Source: Ligustrum vulgare (Eukaryota > Streptophyta > Magnoliopsida > Lamiales > Oleaceae). From it: 64,000 bases of DNA. The position numbers were made by a program, and so were the translations under genes. Shown here in pieces: positions 35,961 through 49,140 of this stretch. The DNA is taken from positions 19,405,446-19,469,445 of the forward strand of contig OY743172.1 of the NCBI GenBank assembly GCA_963555705.1, read 5' to 3'. How positions within the stretch are numbered: position 1 is the first letter of the stretch; each line of letters begins with the position of its first letter. The notes below the pieces were generated by a model, which was given only the letters and a program-made list of their open reading frames with translations, was not told the DNA's origin and made no database searches.

Positions 35961-37297
35961 GAAAATATGATTTCTTCAATTTTGTGCTGAAGGTACTCTT
36001 CTGAGGTTAAATATTTATTGAAGAGCCTTGTTGTGGAGCCACGATTTATTGAATTTGAGGAATTGGGTACGTTTTGATCCTTTCTTATGCATATATTTAT
36101 GATTGTGTTGATGCAGATGCAGCCGTGACCCGTTTGAATGCTTGTGGAAGCTTATTGCATATTTTGATGGTATGCGGTGTACTTTTACAAGTTGAAGGAT
36201 TCATTGATTAAAAAAGTTGGGATTTATATTAATAGGTTGTGAGCTATGAATGTGGTGGAGAAAGCAAATATAATTGCTGATTGTTGGTAGGATTCACAAG
36301 GCTTATTTCAAGTTTTGAGTTCTTGTACTGAAAAGAGGTTTGAATTACCAACTGTATCCCAATTCCCACTGTGTAAAAATAATTCGAATAGGGTTTCTGT
36401 TTATAATAAGTGAAATGAAGATAAACAGTTTTGTTTAATTATGAATATGACTAGCATTTTGATAATTGGTTGAATTTCTTGTTATTTTTTTTTACCGAAT
36501 TGGTCTAATCTTGCAATAGCTTCTGAGTCTCCTATCTTCTCTTATACATGTAAGATGAAAATAGGCTTATATGATAATTTACAATAATAAGGATCATTTG
36601 TTTGTAGATCTTGCAAAACCCTCTTACTGGATGAAAGTTGGGAAGGAAAGAGAGAAGGAATAAAGCAATATTATATTCCCCTGTTAATGATTTGGCAAAA
36701 AAAAAAAAAATTTAAGGTCCACAATTTTAACCCCTCTAAATAAGAAGATTCAGAGGAGTTTAATATATTAACGTCTGTCATATTTCAGAATAACTGATAT
36801 CATATTGAATGTATGAAAAAAAATAAAAAATAAAAAAATCAGCTACCTTCTCTCTCTCTCTCTCTCTGAATTCTTGCATCTTTCCCATCCTTCCTCTACC
36901 GAACAACTTAAAGCCAGGAATAATAGTCCTCATAGAGAATATGCTTAATCCTCCCTTTCTTGAATAAACTGTGAGCTAAATTCTCTTATGCTGGATCGAA
37001 TTTTCTACCAAGACTTCCTTATAAATTGAGATCAAGCAACTGAGCTGCTCTGCCATAGAATACAGTTTTATACCATTCTAGGGCCATCTGATCAACTCAT
37101 TTGTTATCTTGTCTTCAGATGTCCTCAACTTTCAAGTTTCATGTCAGAGGCATTGCCATCAATCAATCTTCTAACATCTTCTTTGATTTGTACATCTCGA
37201 TGTCAACGAGAATCCACATCCTCGATGTGTTTCTCCTCTAGTTCAAAGTGATTTTTAATCTCCAGGAGTGGGATTCTCATGTCATTGGCTTGATTTT
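35961..37297. other. Intergenic DNA, no gene recognised
   Basis: Scattered short coding-like stretches occur (for example near 36,110-36,170 and, on the minus strand, near 37,180-37,290), but none extends or can be named. A CT microsatellite is at about 36,849-36,866. Confidence 0.4.
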
Positions 37298-38556
37298 TGT
37301 AACGCCCTGAGTTCTAAGCACTCGAAACGTCACGTCATCCTTTCAAATTGTTTTTCGAGAATAATAATTTTGTGAAAAATAATTAAAATTCATTCGCATT
37401 ATTTTGTAAAAACTGACTCCAACTATCAATACTTCAAATTTGAAATAAAAATTGAGCAGAAGTAAATTAAAAACTCAATTTCATTTAAAAACTCAATGGA
37501 TATTCAAATGTTCAAAAACAACTTGAAAAATAACAAGGAAATTTGAAATCTCAAAATTGAACATGTTAAATCAATTGTCTCAAAACATATTTTCTAATTC
37601 TTCAAAGCCACCATCACGTGCTCCGTCATAACTCCGAAATCTGAAAATTTGTAAGTTTAAAGAAAGGGCGAGCATTTCATAGAAATACTCAGTATGTTCG
37701 TTCAGCGCAAGATTAAATAAACTATATCATAAATAATACACATAATTATGCAATTTAAGTCATAAATTCTCATAACATCATGCTTAAACAAGCAAATAAT
37801 TGTCGTGCCCGGAGGCAAGTAGTCTCATATCCGAAGATAAGTAATTGTCATGCCTTGAGGCAAGTAGTCTCATGTCTGAAGACAAGTAATTGTCATACCT
37901 AGAGGCAAGTAAACATCATATCCGAAGAGAAGTAATCTCATGCTCGAAAGCAAGTAACATCATGTTCGAAGACAAGTAATTGTCATGCCTGGAGGCAAGT
38001 AAACATCATGTCCGTAAACAAGTAATCTCATGCTCGAAAGCAAGTAACATCATGTCCGAAGACAAGTAATTCTCATAAATCACATAAGTTAATATAGGAA
38101 TTTACAATAGTAATTTACTTAATATTGCGCAATTCAAAGAATTTTTTTTTTTTTTTTTTTTGAAGTGTGAACCTACTTTAAAAGTATTATCGAGTTTGTT
38201 GAGTGGGAAAACGTCGATCTTCAAAACGTCCAAACGCCTCGTCTAGCTAATAAATAAAATAAATCTTAAACTAGTATTTTGGGATTCAAATGTTTTAAAA
38301 CGAAAGAGTTTTTAAAAGAAGAATAAATGTTTATGGTTTAAATTGAAAATTAAACATAGTTGGGATTTTAAAAGAGTTGGGACTGAAATAAATAATTTTG
38401 AAAACGATTGTGCTAACTCATATGTTTTAAATATCTTGGGGACTAACTAATTTATTGTCAAAAGTGCAAGGTTTGAATAAAAACACTTTTAAAATATGGG
38501 ACCGAATTAAATGACTTTCAAAAGATAGAGGACTAAGAAGCAATTCCTTAAAAATC
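37298..38556. repeat. LTR-like relic containing a minisatellite
   Basis: The stretch begins TGTAACGCCCTGAGTTC, a start often seen in gypsy LTRs, and includes the minisatellite at 37,801-38,070. A matching far end or partner LTR was not found, so this is only a suggestion. Confidence 0.35.
37801..38070. repeat. Minisatellite of about 12 degenerate 22- to 24-bp units
   Basis: Units follow the pattern TCATG-C-GRAG-CAAGTAA, alternating two subtypes (TGCCTGGAGGCAAGTA and TGTCCGAAGACAAGTA). The alternation suggests a higher-order dimer of about 46 bp. Confidence 0.85.
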
Positions 38557-39406
38557 TGGCGTTCTGTTTGTATTTTATTTTGTATTTTCATTTTCGGAAA
38601 TGTTTTGTGTTTTGTGTTTTCATTTTTGTTTTCAAATTTGCTGAAAACGCGTTTGGTTTGTCATTTCTGAAAACTGTTTTTGAAAATGAAAAGCTGGAAA
38701 ACACGTTCTGTTTGAAATTTTGCAGAACACTATTTAAACTATTTTTAATTAATTTGCTTGCAGAATACTACTAACTCCAACTCAAATTTTCTTTCACAGT
38801 ACACTAAAAATATGGTTACATGCAACACACTAATGTGAGTATTAAGAGTCTATATTAATACAGCTTGGTCAGGTTCGGTATTTGAAAACTCTACTTCTAT
38901 TAAAATCCAAAAAATGCAAGTTTTTTCAAAACCACCAGAGTCCATTTATCATTGCATTTTTTGAAATATAACAACAAGAATTCTCATTTAATTTTTTTTT
39001 GTAATGTTGATATTGAATTCAATAAAACTTTATTTAAACTAAGTTCCAGGTTAGGATAATTCTAAAAAAAAAAAAAAATTCTTTATTTAGGCTTATTTTC
39101 AAGCTACGATAATTCTAAAAAAAATAAAAAAAAATAAAAAAAAATAAAAACTTTATATTAAGCTTTGTTCTAAGTTAAGATAATTCTATATAAAAAAAAA
39201 TTCCCAAAACGCGTTTTCCGCGTTTTGGACATTTTTTGTCGAAATACACACAAAACGCCCAAAACGATATTTCAGGCGTTTTCCGTTTTGTGTACAAATT
39301 TCTTTTTTGTTTTCCAAAATGCGTTTTCGAAAATGGTAAAGAGAACGCGTTTTTAGCGTTTTCGAAAATAAAAATAGAAAACGACCTCAAAACAGCAAAG
39401 AGAACA
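38557..39406. mobile_element. MITE-like element with AAAACGCG-rich ends
   Basis: The start (GCGTTCTGTTTGTATTTT) and end (AAAACAGCAAAGAGAACA) are loosely inverse, and both arms are full of GTTTTC/GAAAAC and AAACGCG motifs. The middle carries about three units of a roughly 65-bp A-rich tandem repeat (39,020-39,195). Borders uncertain. Confidence 0.4.
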
Positions 39407-39931
39407 GGGGTTAAACTTTTAAAACAAAATATATTCAAACTCTCTCTCTCTCTCACACACAATTTCAAAAAATCTCTCTCTCTCTCTCTCTCTCTCAACA
39501 CAAACAGAGGAAAGGAAGTGGAAAGGTAGCGCTCGGGTGACACCAATCCGACGGTCACCGACAACGAAGCCGGCGGTAGCGCCGCTGGTACAAGTTGGCA
39601 GTGGGTGTGTGGTAGGGTGAAGGAGGAAGTTTTTGATTTTCGTTTGTTTTGGGTTGCGAAAATCGTGTCTTGAGCTCGCGGTTTGGGTGGTTTCCCAGCA
39701 ACATTCCGGTCGAAGCTTCAAGGCAAGTTGGGGGTTTAGTTTAATTATTTGGTTTTGAGTTTTGGGTTTTATTTTGGATTTTGATTGGGATTTGAAGTTT
39801 GGGTTTTTCTTGGGTTGTGCAGCCGCGGCTTGGTGGCGGTGCTGTTCGACAATGGTGATGGTTGGTTTGTGGTTTATTTTTTAGGAGTTCTTTTTGGTGG
39901 TTTGTTGGCAGTGATATGGGTATGATCGGGT
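39407..39931. other. Intergenic DNA with CT microsatellite
   Basis: A CT run is at 39,438-39,495. GC-richer DNA follows (39,500-39,720) with no frame that can be assigned to a family. Confidence 0.4.
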
Positions 39932-40345
39932 CAGGGACAGAGCCCATATGGGCCCAGTGGGGGCCTTGGCCCCCACTGATTTTTTTTGTTTTTTGAGTCC
40001 GAAAAAAAAAATTTGAGTAAAAAAAAAAAAAAAGAATTGACATCTTGAATTTATTTCCTTTAATCTTAATTCTCTCTCTACAATCATTATGTTTATACAA
40101 GAAGTAAATACAATATTTATTACTAGTATCTCTCACATTGAAAGTTTACATTTACTTTTCAGTTATATGTATTTTCTTTTGTGAATTACTAGTTTACACT
40201 GGTTAGTTGTTAGTTAACTTAGTTTAACTTTTGGTTTGTTCTTCATAATGTCAATCATTTTGCTTCAAAAAAATTTCGAGGGCTCTGCCTCCCACCATTT
40301 GAAAATTTTGGCCCCCACTCAATCGAAATTCTAGCTCCATCCTTG
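39932..40345. mobile_element. hAT MITE with perfect 8-bp duplication
   Basis: The 414-bp element starts CAGGGACAGAGCCCATATGG and ends TAGCTCCATCCTTG. GATCGGGT flanks it exactly (39,924-39,931 and 40,346-40,353). The ends resemble those of the hAT element at 28,192 (CAGGG-CGGAGCC / CAAGG--GGA). Subterminal GGCCCCCACT blocks face each other. Confidence 0.88.
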
Positions 40346-40498
40346 GATCGGGTTGTGGCTGATTTGTATTGGTGGAGTTTTAGGCTCGGTGGTGTAGTTG
40401 GACGACAGCTGCGGGTTTGACAGTGGTGTTTCATCTTTTCGACGATGGCTCAGCGGTGATTCTGACATTGAGTTTAGTTTGATATCTGATGGTGAAGG

Positions 40499-41899
40499 TG
40501 TTGGGAACTCGGGTTGATCTACTCACAAAAATTGATTTGTTGTGATTAGATCATCCTGTTACAGGATTTTCTGTTCTATGTATTCAACTTGGAATAAATA
40601 AGTTTGCACACAAAATGATTTTGAGAAAATTACCCTTGTAGCGTGATTTTCATCAACTGCTTCTTGATTCCACCAAAGTTTCAAACCCTCAAACTTTCCC
40701 CGGTGTTCTCCAATGGCAGCTATGCAGGTGTGTGGTCACCTTTCTCAAGACCTAGGTTAAACTAGGATTAGGGTTTCTTTGTAAAGAGAAAACACACACT
40801 ACACACTTTAGTGTGTGTCTCGCCACTTTTCCAATTAGGTTAAGAAAAATAGTTTTAGGAGACTATTTGTAATCTCTTTACACTCCAAAACCCTACCAGG
40901 CCTAGTACCCTAACTCAGGCCCATTTCTGCACAGCCCAATACAGGTAATAAACCTGTATAAACACATTATAGTGAAGCCACCGAGGAAACCTGATCGGAG
41001 CCAATTAAACTAAGCTCCAATAAATTAATTATGACCCGATCAACTCTTGATCAGTCAAAATTAATTTATTAATCACGTTCTATTCCACTAAAAGAACGAG
41101 ATTGCACTCTTAGTAAAATTGAAATTACTGAAACAACTAATCAATAATTATATCCTCTGACTTATCGTTCTTACATGTTACCCCCGTCGATCAACTCTAA
41201 TATTAGCAAGTTAAAATGATCAAAATGCCATTCTCTGAATATTCACAAATTCTCAACTCTCATCTTCTATCTGACAGTTCGATGTGATCCCATCACATCA
41301 TAGAATTCAAAAGTCACTATCGAATTACTGAGCTCAGATTCAACTGTCCACCAGAAGAACCAGTGAGATTATGATCATACCTAAAAGGTGACGGATTCCA
41401 TAATACGAATATATGTTCCTCGTTAGTTCACTTTAATTTCCAAAGTACCGAGATATTGATCAGCAATTGATCTCACCCATTGATACTTCAAAGAACTTCA
41501 AGTTAGTAATCGAAGTCTATTATCCGATTAGGATTAAGGTCCCACGTACAATAGTCAAGTGAAATTAAACTTGTATGGTCAATGTCACAAATTAATTTCA
41601 CGTGGTCCCGTCCAATACGTTCCAAACGTACTTTCAATTTTATTACCAAAGTCAAAGATAGACTTTAATAAAATCGAGACAATCTTATCAAATTAAATTG
41701 TCCATATTTATTTACTGATCGTGAACGTTAATTTTAGATCGAATTACAAATTGAATTTTTCTGTGTTTAACAACTTAAACACTCAATCTATAATATTAAA
41801 TCTACCCATGGACAAACGCAACTTCATATTAATACAATCAATTAATGTTTTATTTCAAATGTCGTGAATTATACTCTATGGGAATTTATAATTCCAACA
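40499..41899 (-). repeat. 3' LTR (minus strand) of the copia element
   Basis: The 1,401-bp repeat, read on the plus strand, begins TGTTGGGAACTCGGG and ends TAATTCCAACA. It is uninterrupted and so serves as an empty-site reference for the two insertions in the other LTR. Confidence 0.9.
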
Positions 41900-41917
41900 A
41901 TCTCCCACTTGCCCTTA
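41900..41917 (-). promoter_or_regulatory. Polypurine tract of the copia element
   Basis: On the minus strand AAGGGCAAGTGGGAGAT directly precedes the LTR start TGTTGG, the classical copia tract. Confidence 0.8.
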
Positions 41918-44900
41918 GAGTATACATGAAATATCGAATCATCCATCTTGTCAACATCATCATTACACTAATGATTATGTTCTCAACCAAGATAGTAACT
42001 CATTTCGATGTAAGTCACGGTTGTATAACAAACAATCCAAGATTGTGTTATACCCAACCAATTAACCACATTATCTCCCAACTATATTCCAATTTTGACG
42101 ACTCTCGAGAGTCCTAGTCAAATCAGATCTTAATTAGTTTTAATCCATCAGATCACAAACTGAATAGATAAGCAAATATTTACTCATTTTCCAAAAACGC
42201 TTCAGTATATGCTTTACCTCTATTCAATGATCTGATCCTGGATCAAACTAATAATCACCAACAATATCCATAGCATAAGATATGACCTATCTAGTACAAA
42301 GTAAGGCTTCCTATAGCCGGAGCATAAGGAACCTTCAAGACTTCAATATTGCAAATGTAGATTGTATCTTATTATTACATGAAATTTGAGACTATTCTAT
42401 TCCATTTTTCTCCCACTTCGAAAAGTACGGACGTCTAGAAAAATAGACAATCATCTACAAGTCATTCAAGTCTAATTACTGGTACCAACTACTATTTAAT
42501 GAAAATACTCTCACACATAAGTAGAGTGTTATTCAAATAAATAGTCGCGAAAACTGTCTCATCTTTCTGTATACACAAGTATACTTAAGATATATCAAGA
42601 TTTTGATCAAGAACATGTATCACAATGGTTCTATCAAATTCTATATTCCATATCTTGAACAATTACCCAAATCCAAAGTTGGAAACTTGTAAGTCATGAA
42701 TTTTACTTTCATGGTCTTTAATATGAACTCATCAGATTACACTTTGTAAATTATTTCCTCAAGATGCATTCAAGAAACAACATCTTGACATCCATTTGTC
42801 GTACCTCATTTTCACAATGAACGACAATGAATAAAAGATCCAAGTAAACTTTTGCATGACTATTGGTGAGAAGGGTTTCACAAACCCACAACCATAAGCC
42901 TTGCACTAACGTAAACCTTTCCATCTACCATTCTTTTATCATCTTAAAAATCATCACACCCTATAGGTTTGACCCCATTGGGTGCGTCTACAAATATCCG
43001 AACTTGTTGGATTACTAGGAATCTAATTCCGATTTCATATTCACCTTTCATGATTTCAAGTCTATAACTTCTACCACTTCCCTAAATGAGGAGTTCTTGT
43101 CTTATTTCAGTAGAGACTGTCTAAAAAGACTCTCCGTAGAATAAGCATCAAGAAGGTGGTCTTACAACCCTCCCACTCCAATTAGTCGCTGGAAGTGTAT
43201 TTCCATTATGTCCAAACAGAGTCCCTTCCTCTCCTCCCACTACTTGGTATATCCCTAATTGGGATCAACCTCTTCACTGCCTCTTTATGAACATAAAGAA
43301 GAGACAGAACAGTGAGAACAACTTCGACTACAACTTTTAGTTTTTCCCTGTCCATTGGGATCACCAGGCAAGAATAGTGGTTGAACCACTTGCCCATTCT
43401 CCCACTAGGATCAACAACCATTGGTTCCGTAGGAAGTTCCAAATCATCAAGATTAATTCTATACGGAAATCTGGAATCAAGTTGTTTGAACCACGTTCTA
43501 ACATCTCATCCAATAGAATTTTACTTGTTGATTTGTATTCTTCTATATGCCTTATTCTCTAAGAAAGCTACATTTGTACTCAACAAATATTTTCTTGACC
43601 AGAGGATTATAGAAGAAATAATTTCTAGTTTCTTTGCATGCCTTATAATCAAACCTTCATTGTTGCCTACATCTCGTCAATCCTTGCTTTCAGCTAGTGT
43701 GCTAAAATTCCCCAAATCTGAATGTGGTGTAGACTGGACTTGCACCCATGCCACAACTCTAGGGGTATTTCAGGAAACGAATCAATGGTACTAGGCTATG
43801 AAGGAACCTGACTATCTCAGGTATACATTCCCAAATGAAACTAGTAACGAGTATAACTCATCATTGATTCGGTATTACCTTGTTCTCCTTTTCCGATAAA
43901 TGGTTCCTAAACTCATATGAGAGATACACAAACCTCGATCAAATCGAAGTATCTCGATTCTCTTAATTACTTCTCAACTTCTGTTCAAAATTCTAGAAAT
44001 TCTTCAACATTTCAGATCAATGAGATATTAAGTATAGAATCGAGATCTGGAGTGATCATCAATAAAAGTGATAAATTACTCGTACTCTCTCGTATCTTGA
44101 GCACCAAAGAATCCACATATATAGAAGTGTATTAATCCCCAAACTCTTAAGTCCATTTAATGTATAAGGACTCTTGGTTATCTGATCCTCTAAACAAGAT
44201 TCAGAAAACAATATAGATTCCAGCTTAGATCCTTTTGAGGTCCATCCCTTACTAGTATTAGAATCGAGTTTTGGATAAGTGTGACCAAGCCTAAGGTCTT
44301 AATCATTTTACCCACTAAATAAAATTTAAAAGTCCACATAGATTCCACCTCCAAAATACTTAGAGGCTATCTTTACCAGTCTTTCAATCTTATTTAGATA
44401 AATATGATTATCTTAAGATCTTATCAAAGAGTTCATTAATACAAGGAGTCATATATCCCTTATCACTTGTAGTAATATTACACTTAGAACCATTTACAAG
44501 GCTTTGAGATTGTTAACCATTTGTCTCGCAATAATAAGAGCATTATTTAACTTAATTCCAACTAATAACTGGAGATTAAGTGCTAAATAATTCCGCTCAA
44601 ATAATAAAGAGACAAAATAACAATCAAATTGTTTCGCAAACATAAAAGCCCAACGGCTCTTTCCATATTACCGTACCCGTGCTTATCCTTATAGTATACT
44701 CTATCTCATTGTGTCATTTGGTCACCTAGGACCATATTGCAACAACTTGCAATAGTGATTAGTTACTCTAGAATCTATAATCAAGATAGACTCAATTACT
44801 AACCATAACACAATGAATAGAGTCTTACTCCATTATAGAGTTTCCAGGAAAGGCTACTTCCTCATTAATCTTATCTTTGCTCAAAAGCAAAAAGGTTAGA

Positions 44901-47610
44901 GGGCCTACCATACTATCCATTGCTTTAAAATAATCCCTTATCTGTGAATAGCTTACATTGAACCTTTCAGGGACACGTTCATCCTGGTGAATTTAGTCCA
45001 CACTGAACCGCAAGAGATCATCTTTAAAGATTTCTCAAGCATTATGTCACATGAATCAATGTTTGCAAGTGGAACTTCCACCACGTTAAAGTGACCAATC
45101 ATGTTTTACCAAATGGTCTCTTGTAAAAACGTGATCGGTTCATAAGTAGAGATATATTATAGCTTGATAGCATATTTTGTATAACTTCATAATTAAAATG
45201 TTTAAATTATCATAAATACCCTTCCATCAAGAAAATAAATATGGTATCCTATTTTGATGATTTTATTGTGAAGTACTTGATATGAGAATCAAAACTATGC
45301 AATAAACCATCTCATCAAAATAATATCATTTTCATTGGAAGATTTATGATTACTATTGAACAAGGTTCTCCTAGCACAAACAAATGTTATAAGTGGAAAG
45401 AATTATAACGAGACATGTTGTAGTTTTTGCCAATTAATTGGTGATGTCTAAACATATAACTAGTTGTGGAAATATGACATTCAAATAAAATACACGAGTT
45501 GCATAAATGGTGAATACTTTCATATATGATGCATGAATAAAAAATTATGCACAAGTAGACCCAAAACTACTATAATATGACAACAACCTAAAACCTCAAA
45601 ATCTTAAACGCATTTCTCTATAGGAGAAATAAATGTGATTTATGGTTAGGCTGGGACCCTCCCACTAAATTAAATATATCCAGCATCTCATGCAATATTT
45701 AATTTATAGTCGTTAAAATTTGGCCATCATTGACATTGTTTGGATATTCTATAGGAAGTCCTCGTGATGTCCTTGATTTAAGTGTATAACCCCTATATTG
45801 ATAATATTTTAAGTACCAAATTAATTACGTCACCTATAGGGTAATCATGATTAATTCACACTTAAAAAATCATCACCTAATTGGGCACAATCTAGTAACC
45901 AAAACAGCGCAGCCCTCCTATAGGGAGACTAATTAGATTAGCACGAGTCATACATAAATTTTTACTAATAGGCTAATAGGGGAGGCCGTGGGTTCAAAAT
46001 ATTTTGCACCCTCGCTCATTTAATATTTTGAACTGTTGGGTTTTAATTTAATAATTATCAATCAATTTTAACTCTTAAAATCGATTTAATTATTAATAAA
46101 TATATTTATTTTCTAATCTAACATTTAGAAAATAAAATAAAATATAAAACAATGCATGACAGTGTAGTACCTAGAGCGGTGTTTATGCGATCTACATGAC
46201 ATGTTATTTAATGACATTCATTCACAAATTATTAAAGCAATAAATAAATAAATGCAATAATAAAACAAATATGAACATAAATTATGGCCAAACCTAGACA
46301 CAAAAATTACAAATTAATTAAAGAGTCTATTGAGCCACAAGCTGGCCCAATTCTTCAATTCCCATTTGTAAGTGCCCAGTCCAAAACTGCAAACCTTCAG
46401 TCTTCAGTCCAAAAGTACAAACCTTCAGCCTTCAGCTCAAATGTCAAATTCCAAATGCAATGATCCAATTAAATATTCCAGCCCATTGTAAAATTTAGTC
46501 CACATTTCATTGGCCCAGCTAAATGATTTAGCCCATATTGCAATTAATTAAAATAGACCAATTTTATAATTTCTGGACCATATTTAATTTCACCAAAATC
46601 TAGCCCAAATGAATATTGAGCGTTCTAGTCCAAAACCAGAATGTGGCCCAACTGATAACTTCATGGATCCAACCCAAATTGAATGACCCATCTTCTTCAC
46701 TTTTGCATGGAGTAATAGAAACCTAAAAATGAAGAAATCCAGCTGCCGCCTCAACCCATCGTCGGACGTTTTGTGTAAGAAGAAACCACCACATCGACTA
46801 CATCAGCAGCCCCCTTCTACTGGCACCACCGCCTCCATCCTCAAGCACAGCCGCTCCAATCACTAGCAGCGACATTGAGACCACAGCTACGTTGTGGCAC
46901 TGCTGCAGTCGCCTTCTTTGCCATTCGTCGAAACTTCACTGCACCAGTCACCGAGAGGGTCACCCAGTGGTACGATCCCTGCTCCCACGACCACAGACAA
47001 CAGTGCTCAAGGCACCGCCGCACGTGCACTCGCTGCAGCGACACCCCCTGGTGTCATGATTTCTCGCACAGCTGCACCTGTGCTACCGCTATCGCTTTAG
47101 TAAAGGAGAGACGACGACGCCCTAAGAAGCAACCATCGACAACTGATCGTGGCGGTAGTACCCACGGTGCTGCTGGCTGCTGCAAATCTTCAACAATATT
47201 TCGTGAATTTACATTGCAAGTCCTCATGCTTTGGAGATGGTGAAGTTGAGTTCGAATTCTGAAATTGCAGCAGTGATCCTCCAAATCCGAAACTGCAGAT
47301 TCGGTCCTTCAATATAGAAACTCTATTATCTGGTCCTCTGACTTACAATTACAATTGGAATTACACAAAACCTAATTCTATTGCAAAATCAAAATCAAAG
47401 GGGAAAAACATGGAGAAGTAATCCACCCCATTTGTTACATAACTCGATAATACAAATACAAGAATTTACCACAAAAATTCTATGGCCATAAATTTGTTCA
47501 AACAAGAATATCATTCATCCAATAACAAATAATCACATAATCCTAACACCGCTCAACTAACACATGCATAACAAAATTATTAAATACATAAAACAGTATT
47601 AAAAAGCTGA
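41918..47610 (-). pseudogene. Degenerate copia gag-pol relic
   Basis: No long open frame remains, but minus-strand translation at about 42,600-43,090 shows reverse-transcriptase phrases in the right order: NGVKPIGC (near 42,975), DGKVYVSARLMVVG (near 42,915) and RQMDVK (near 42,790), then a stretch resembling the usual KLxxSIYGLKQ region. All are riddled with stops and shifts. The region between 43,100 and 46,700 should hold gag and integrase remnants but could not be assigned. A GC-rich patch at 46,740-47,260 stands out. Confidence 0.6.
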
Positions 47611-47625
47611 CGTTCTAATACCAAT
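47611..47625 (-). promoter_or_regulatory. Primer-binding site of the copia element
   Basis: On the minus strand the 5' LTR ends CCAACA and is followed by ATTGGTATTAGAACG, close to the tRNA-Met site TGGTATCAGAGC. Confidence 0.75.
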
Positions 47626-48195
47626 TGTTGGGAACCCGGGTTGATCTACTCACAAAAATTGATTTGTTGTGACTAGATCATCCCGTTACAGAATCTTCTG
47701 TTCTATGTATTCAACTTGGAATAAATAAGTTTGCACACAAAAATGATTTTGAGAAAATTACCCTTGTAGCGTGATTTTCATCAACTGCTTCTTGATTCCA
47801 CCAAAGCTTCAAACCCTCAAGCTTTCCCCGGTGTTCTCCAATGGCAGCTATGCAGGTGTGTGGTCACCTTTCTCAAGACCTAGGTTAAACTAGGATTTGA
47901 GTTTCTTTGTAAAGAAGAAACACACACTACACACTTTAGTGTGTGTCTCGCCACTTTTCCAATTAGGTTAAGAAAATAGTCTTAGGAGACTATTTGTAAT
48001 CTCTTTACACTCCAAAACCCTACCAGGCCTAGTACCCTAACCCAGACCCATTTCTGTACAGCCCAATACAAGTAATAAACCTGTATAAACACATTATAGT
48101 GAAGCCACCGAGGAAACCTAATCGGAGCCAATTAAACTAAGTTCCAATAAATTAATTATGACCCGATCAACTCTTGATCAGTCAAAATTAATTTA

Positions 48196-48410
48196 GGCTC
48201 TGTTCCTTTAGATTTAAATGGGAAATAAATGGAATGTAAAGTGTCAAATTAAGGAATTGAAATTATTTGTTGATTTATTTGTGTTTTCTAGGTAAGATGT
48301 GGGGTTAAAAATTGGAGAGAGAAAATGTGAATTGTAAAAAAGTGGTATTGTAAATTGTGTAAATTAAATTTGGGTAATGATTACAAATTAATTTTTGGCC
48401 GAACAGGCCC
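48196..48410. mobile_element. Tourist-like MITE in the LTR
   Basis: The 215-bp element begins GGCTCTGTTCC and ends CCGAACAGGCCC, flanked by TTA on both sides (48,193-48,195; 48,411-48,413). The other LTR has a single TTA at the matching place (near 41,078), so this is a filled/empty pair. Confidence 0.92.
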
Positions 48411-49140
48411 TTATTAATCACCTTCTATTCCACTAAAAGAACGAGATTGCACTCTTAGTAAAATTGAGATTACTGAAACAATTAATCAATAATTATATCC
48501 TCTGACTTATCATTCTTACATGTTACCCCCGTCGATCAACTCTAATATTCGGAGCAAGTTAAAATGACCAAAATGCCCTTCTCTAAATATTCACAAATTC
48601 TCAACTCTCATCTTCTATCTGACAGTTCGATGTGATCCCATCACATCATAGAATTCAACAGTCACTGTATTAGTGAGCTCAGATTCAACTGTCCACTAGA
48701 AGAACCAGTGAGATTATTATCATACCTAAAAGCTGACGGATTCCATAATACGAATATATGTTCCTGGTTAGTTCACTTTAATTTCCAAAGTACCGAGATA
48801 TTGGTCAGCAATTGATCTCACCCATTGATACCTCAAAGAATTTCAAGTTAGTAATCGAAGTCCATTATCCGATTAGGATTAAGGTCCCATGTACAATAGT
48901 CTAGTGAAATTAAACTTGTATGATCAATGTCACAAATTAATTTCACGTGGACCTGTCCAATACGTTCTAAACGTACTTTCAATTTTATTATCAAAGTCAA
49001 AGATAAACTTTAATAAAATCGAGACGATCTTATCAAATTAAATTGTCCATATTTATTTACTGATCGTGAACGTTAATTTTAGACCGAATTACAAATTGAA
49101 TCTTTCTGTGTTTAACGACTTAAACACTCAATTTATAATA

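Noticed and set aside
37801..38070. Regular short repeats that could suggest a CRISPR-like array
   Set aside because: Repeats are degenerate and adjoin without unique spacers, in plant DNA; this is a minisatellite.
43377..43794. Plus-strand frames within the copia relic
   Set aside because: No family resemblance; they lie opposite the degenerate minus-strand pol region.
46875..47243. 122-codon plus-strand frame
   Set aside because: Overlapping frames of similar length exist on both strands of the same GC-rich patch; none has a recognisable motif.
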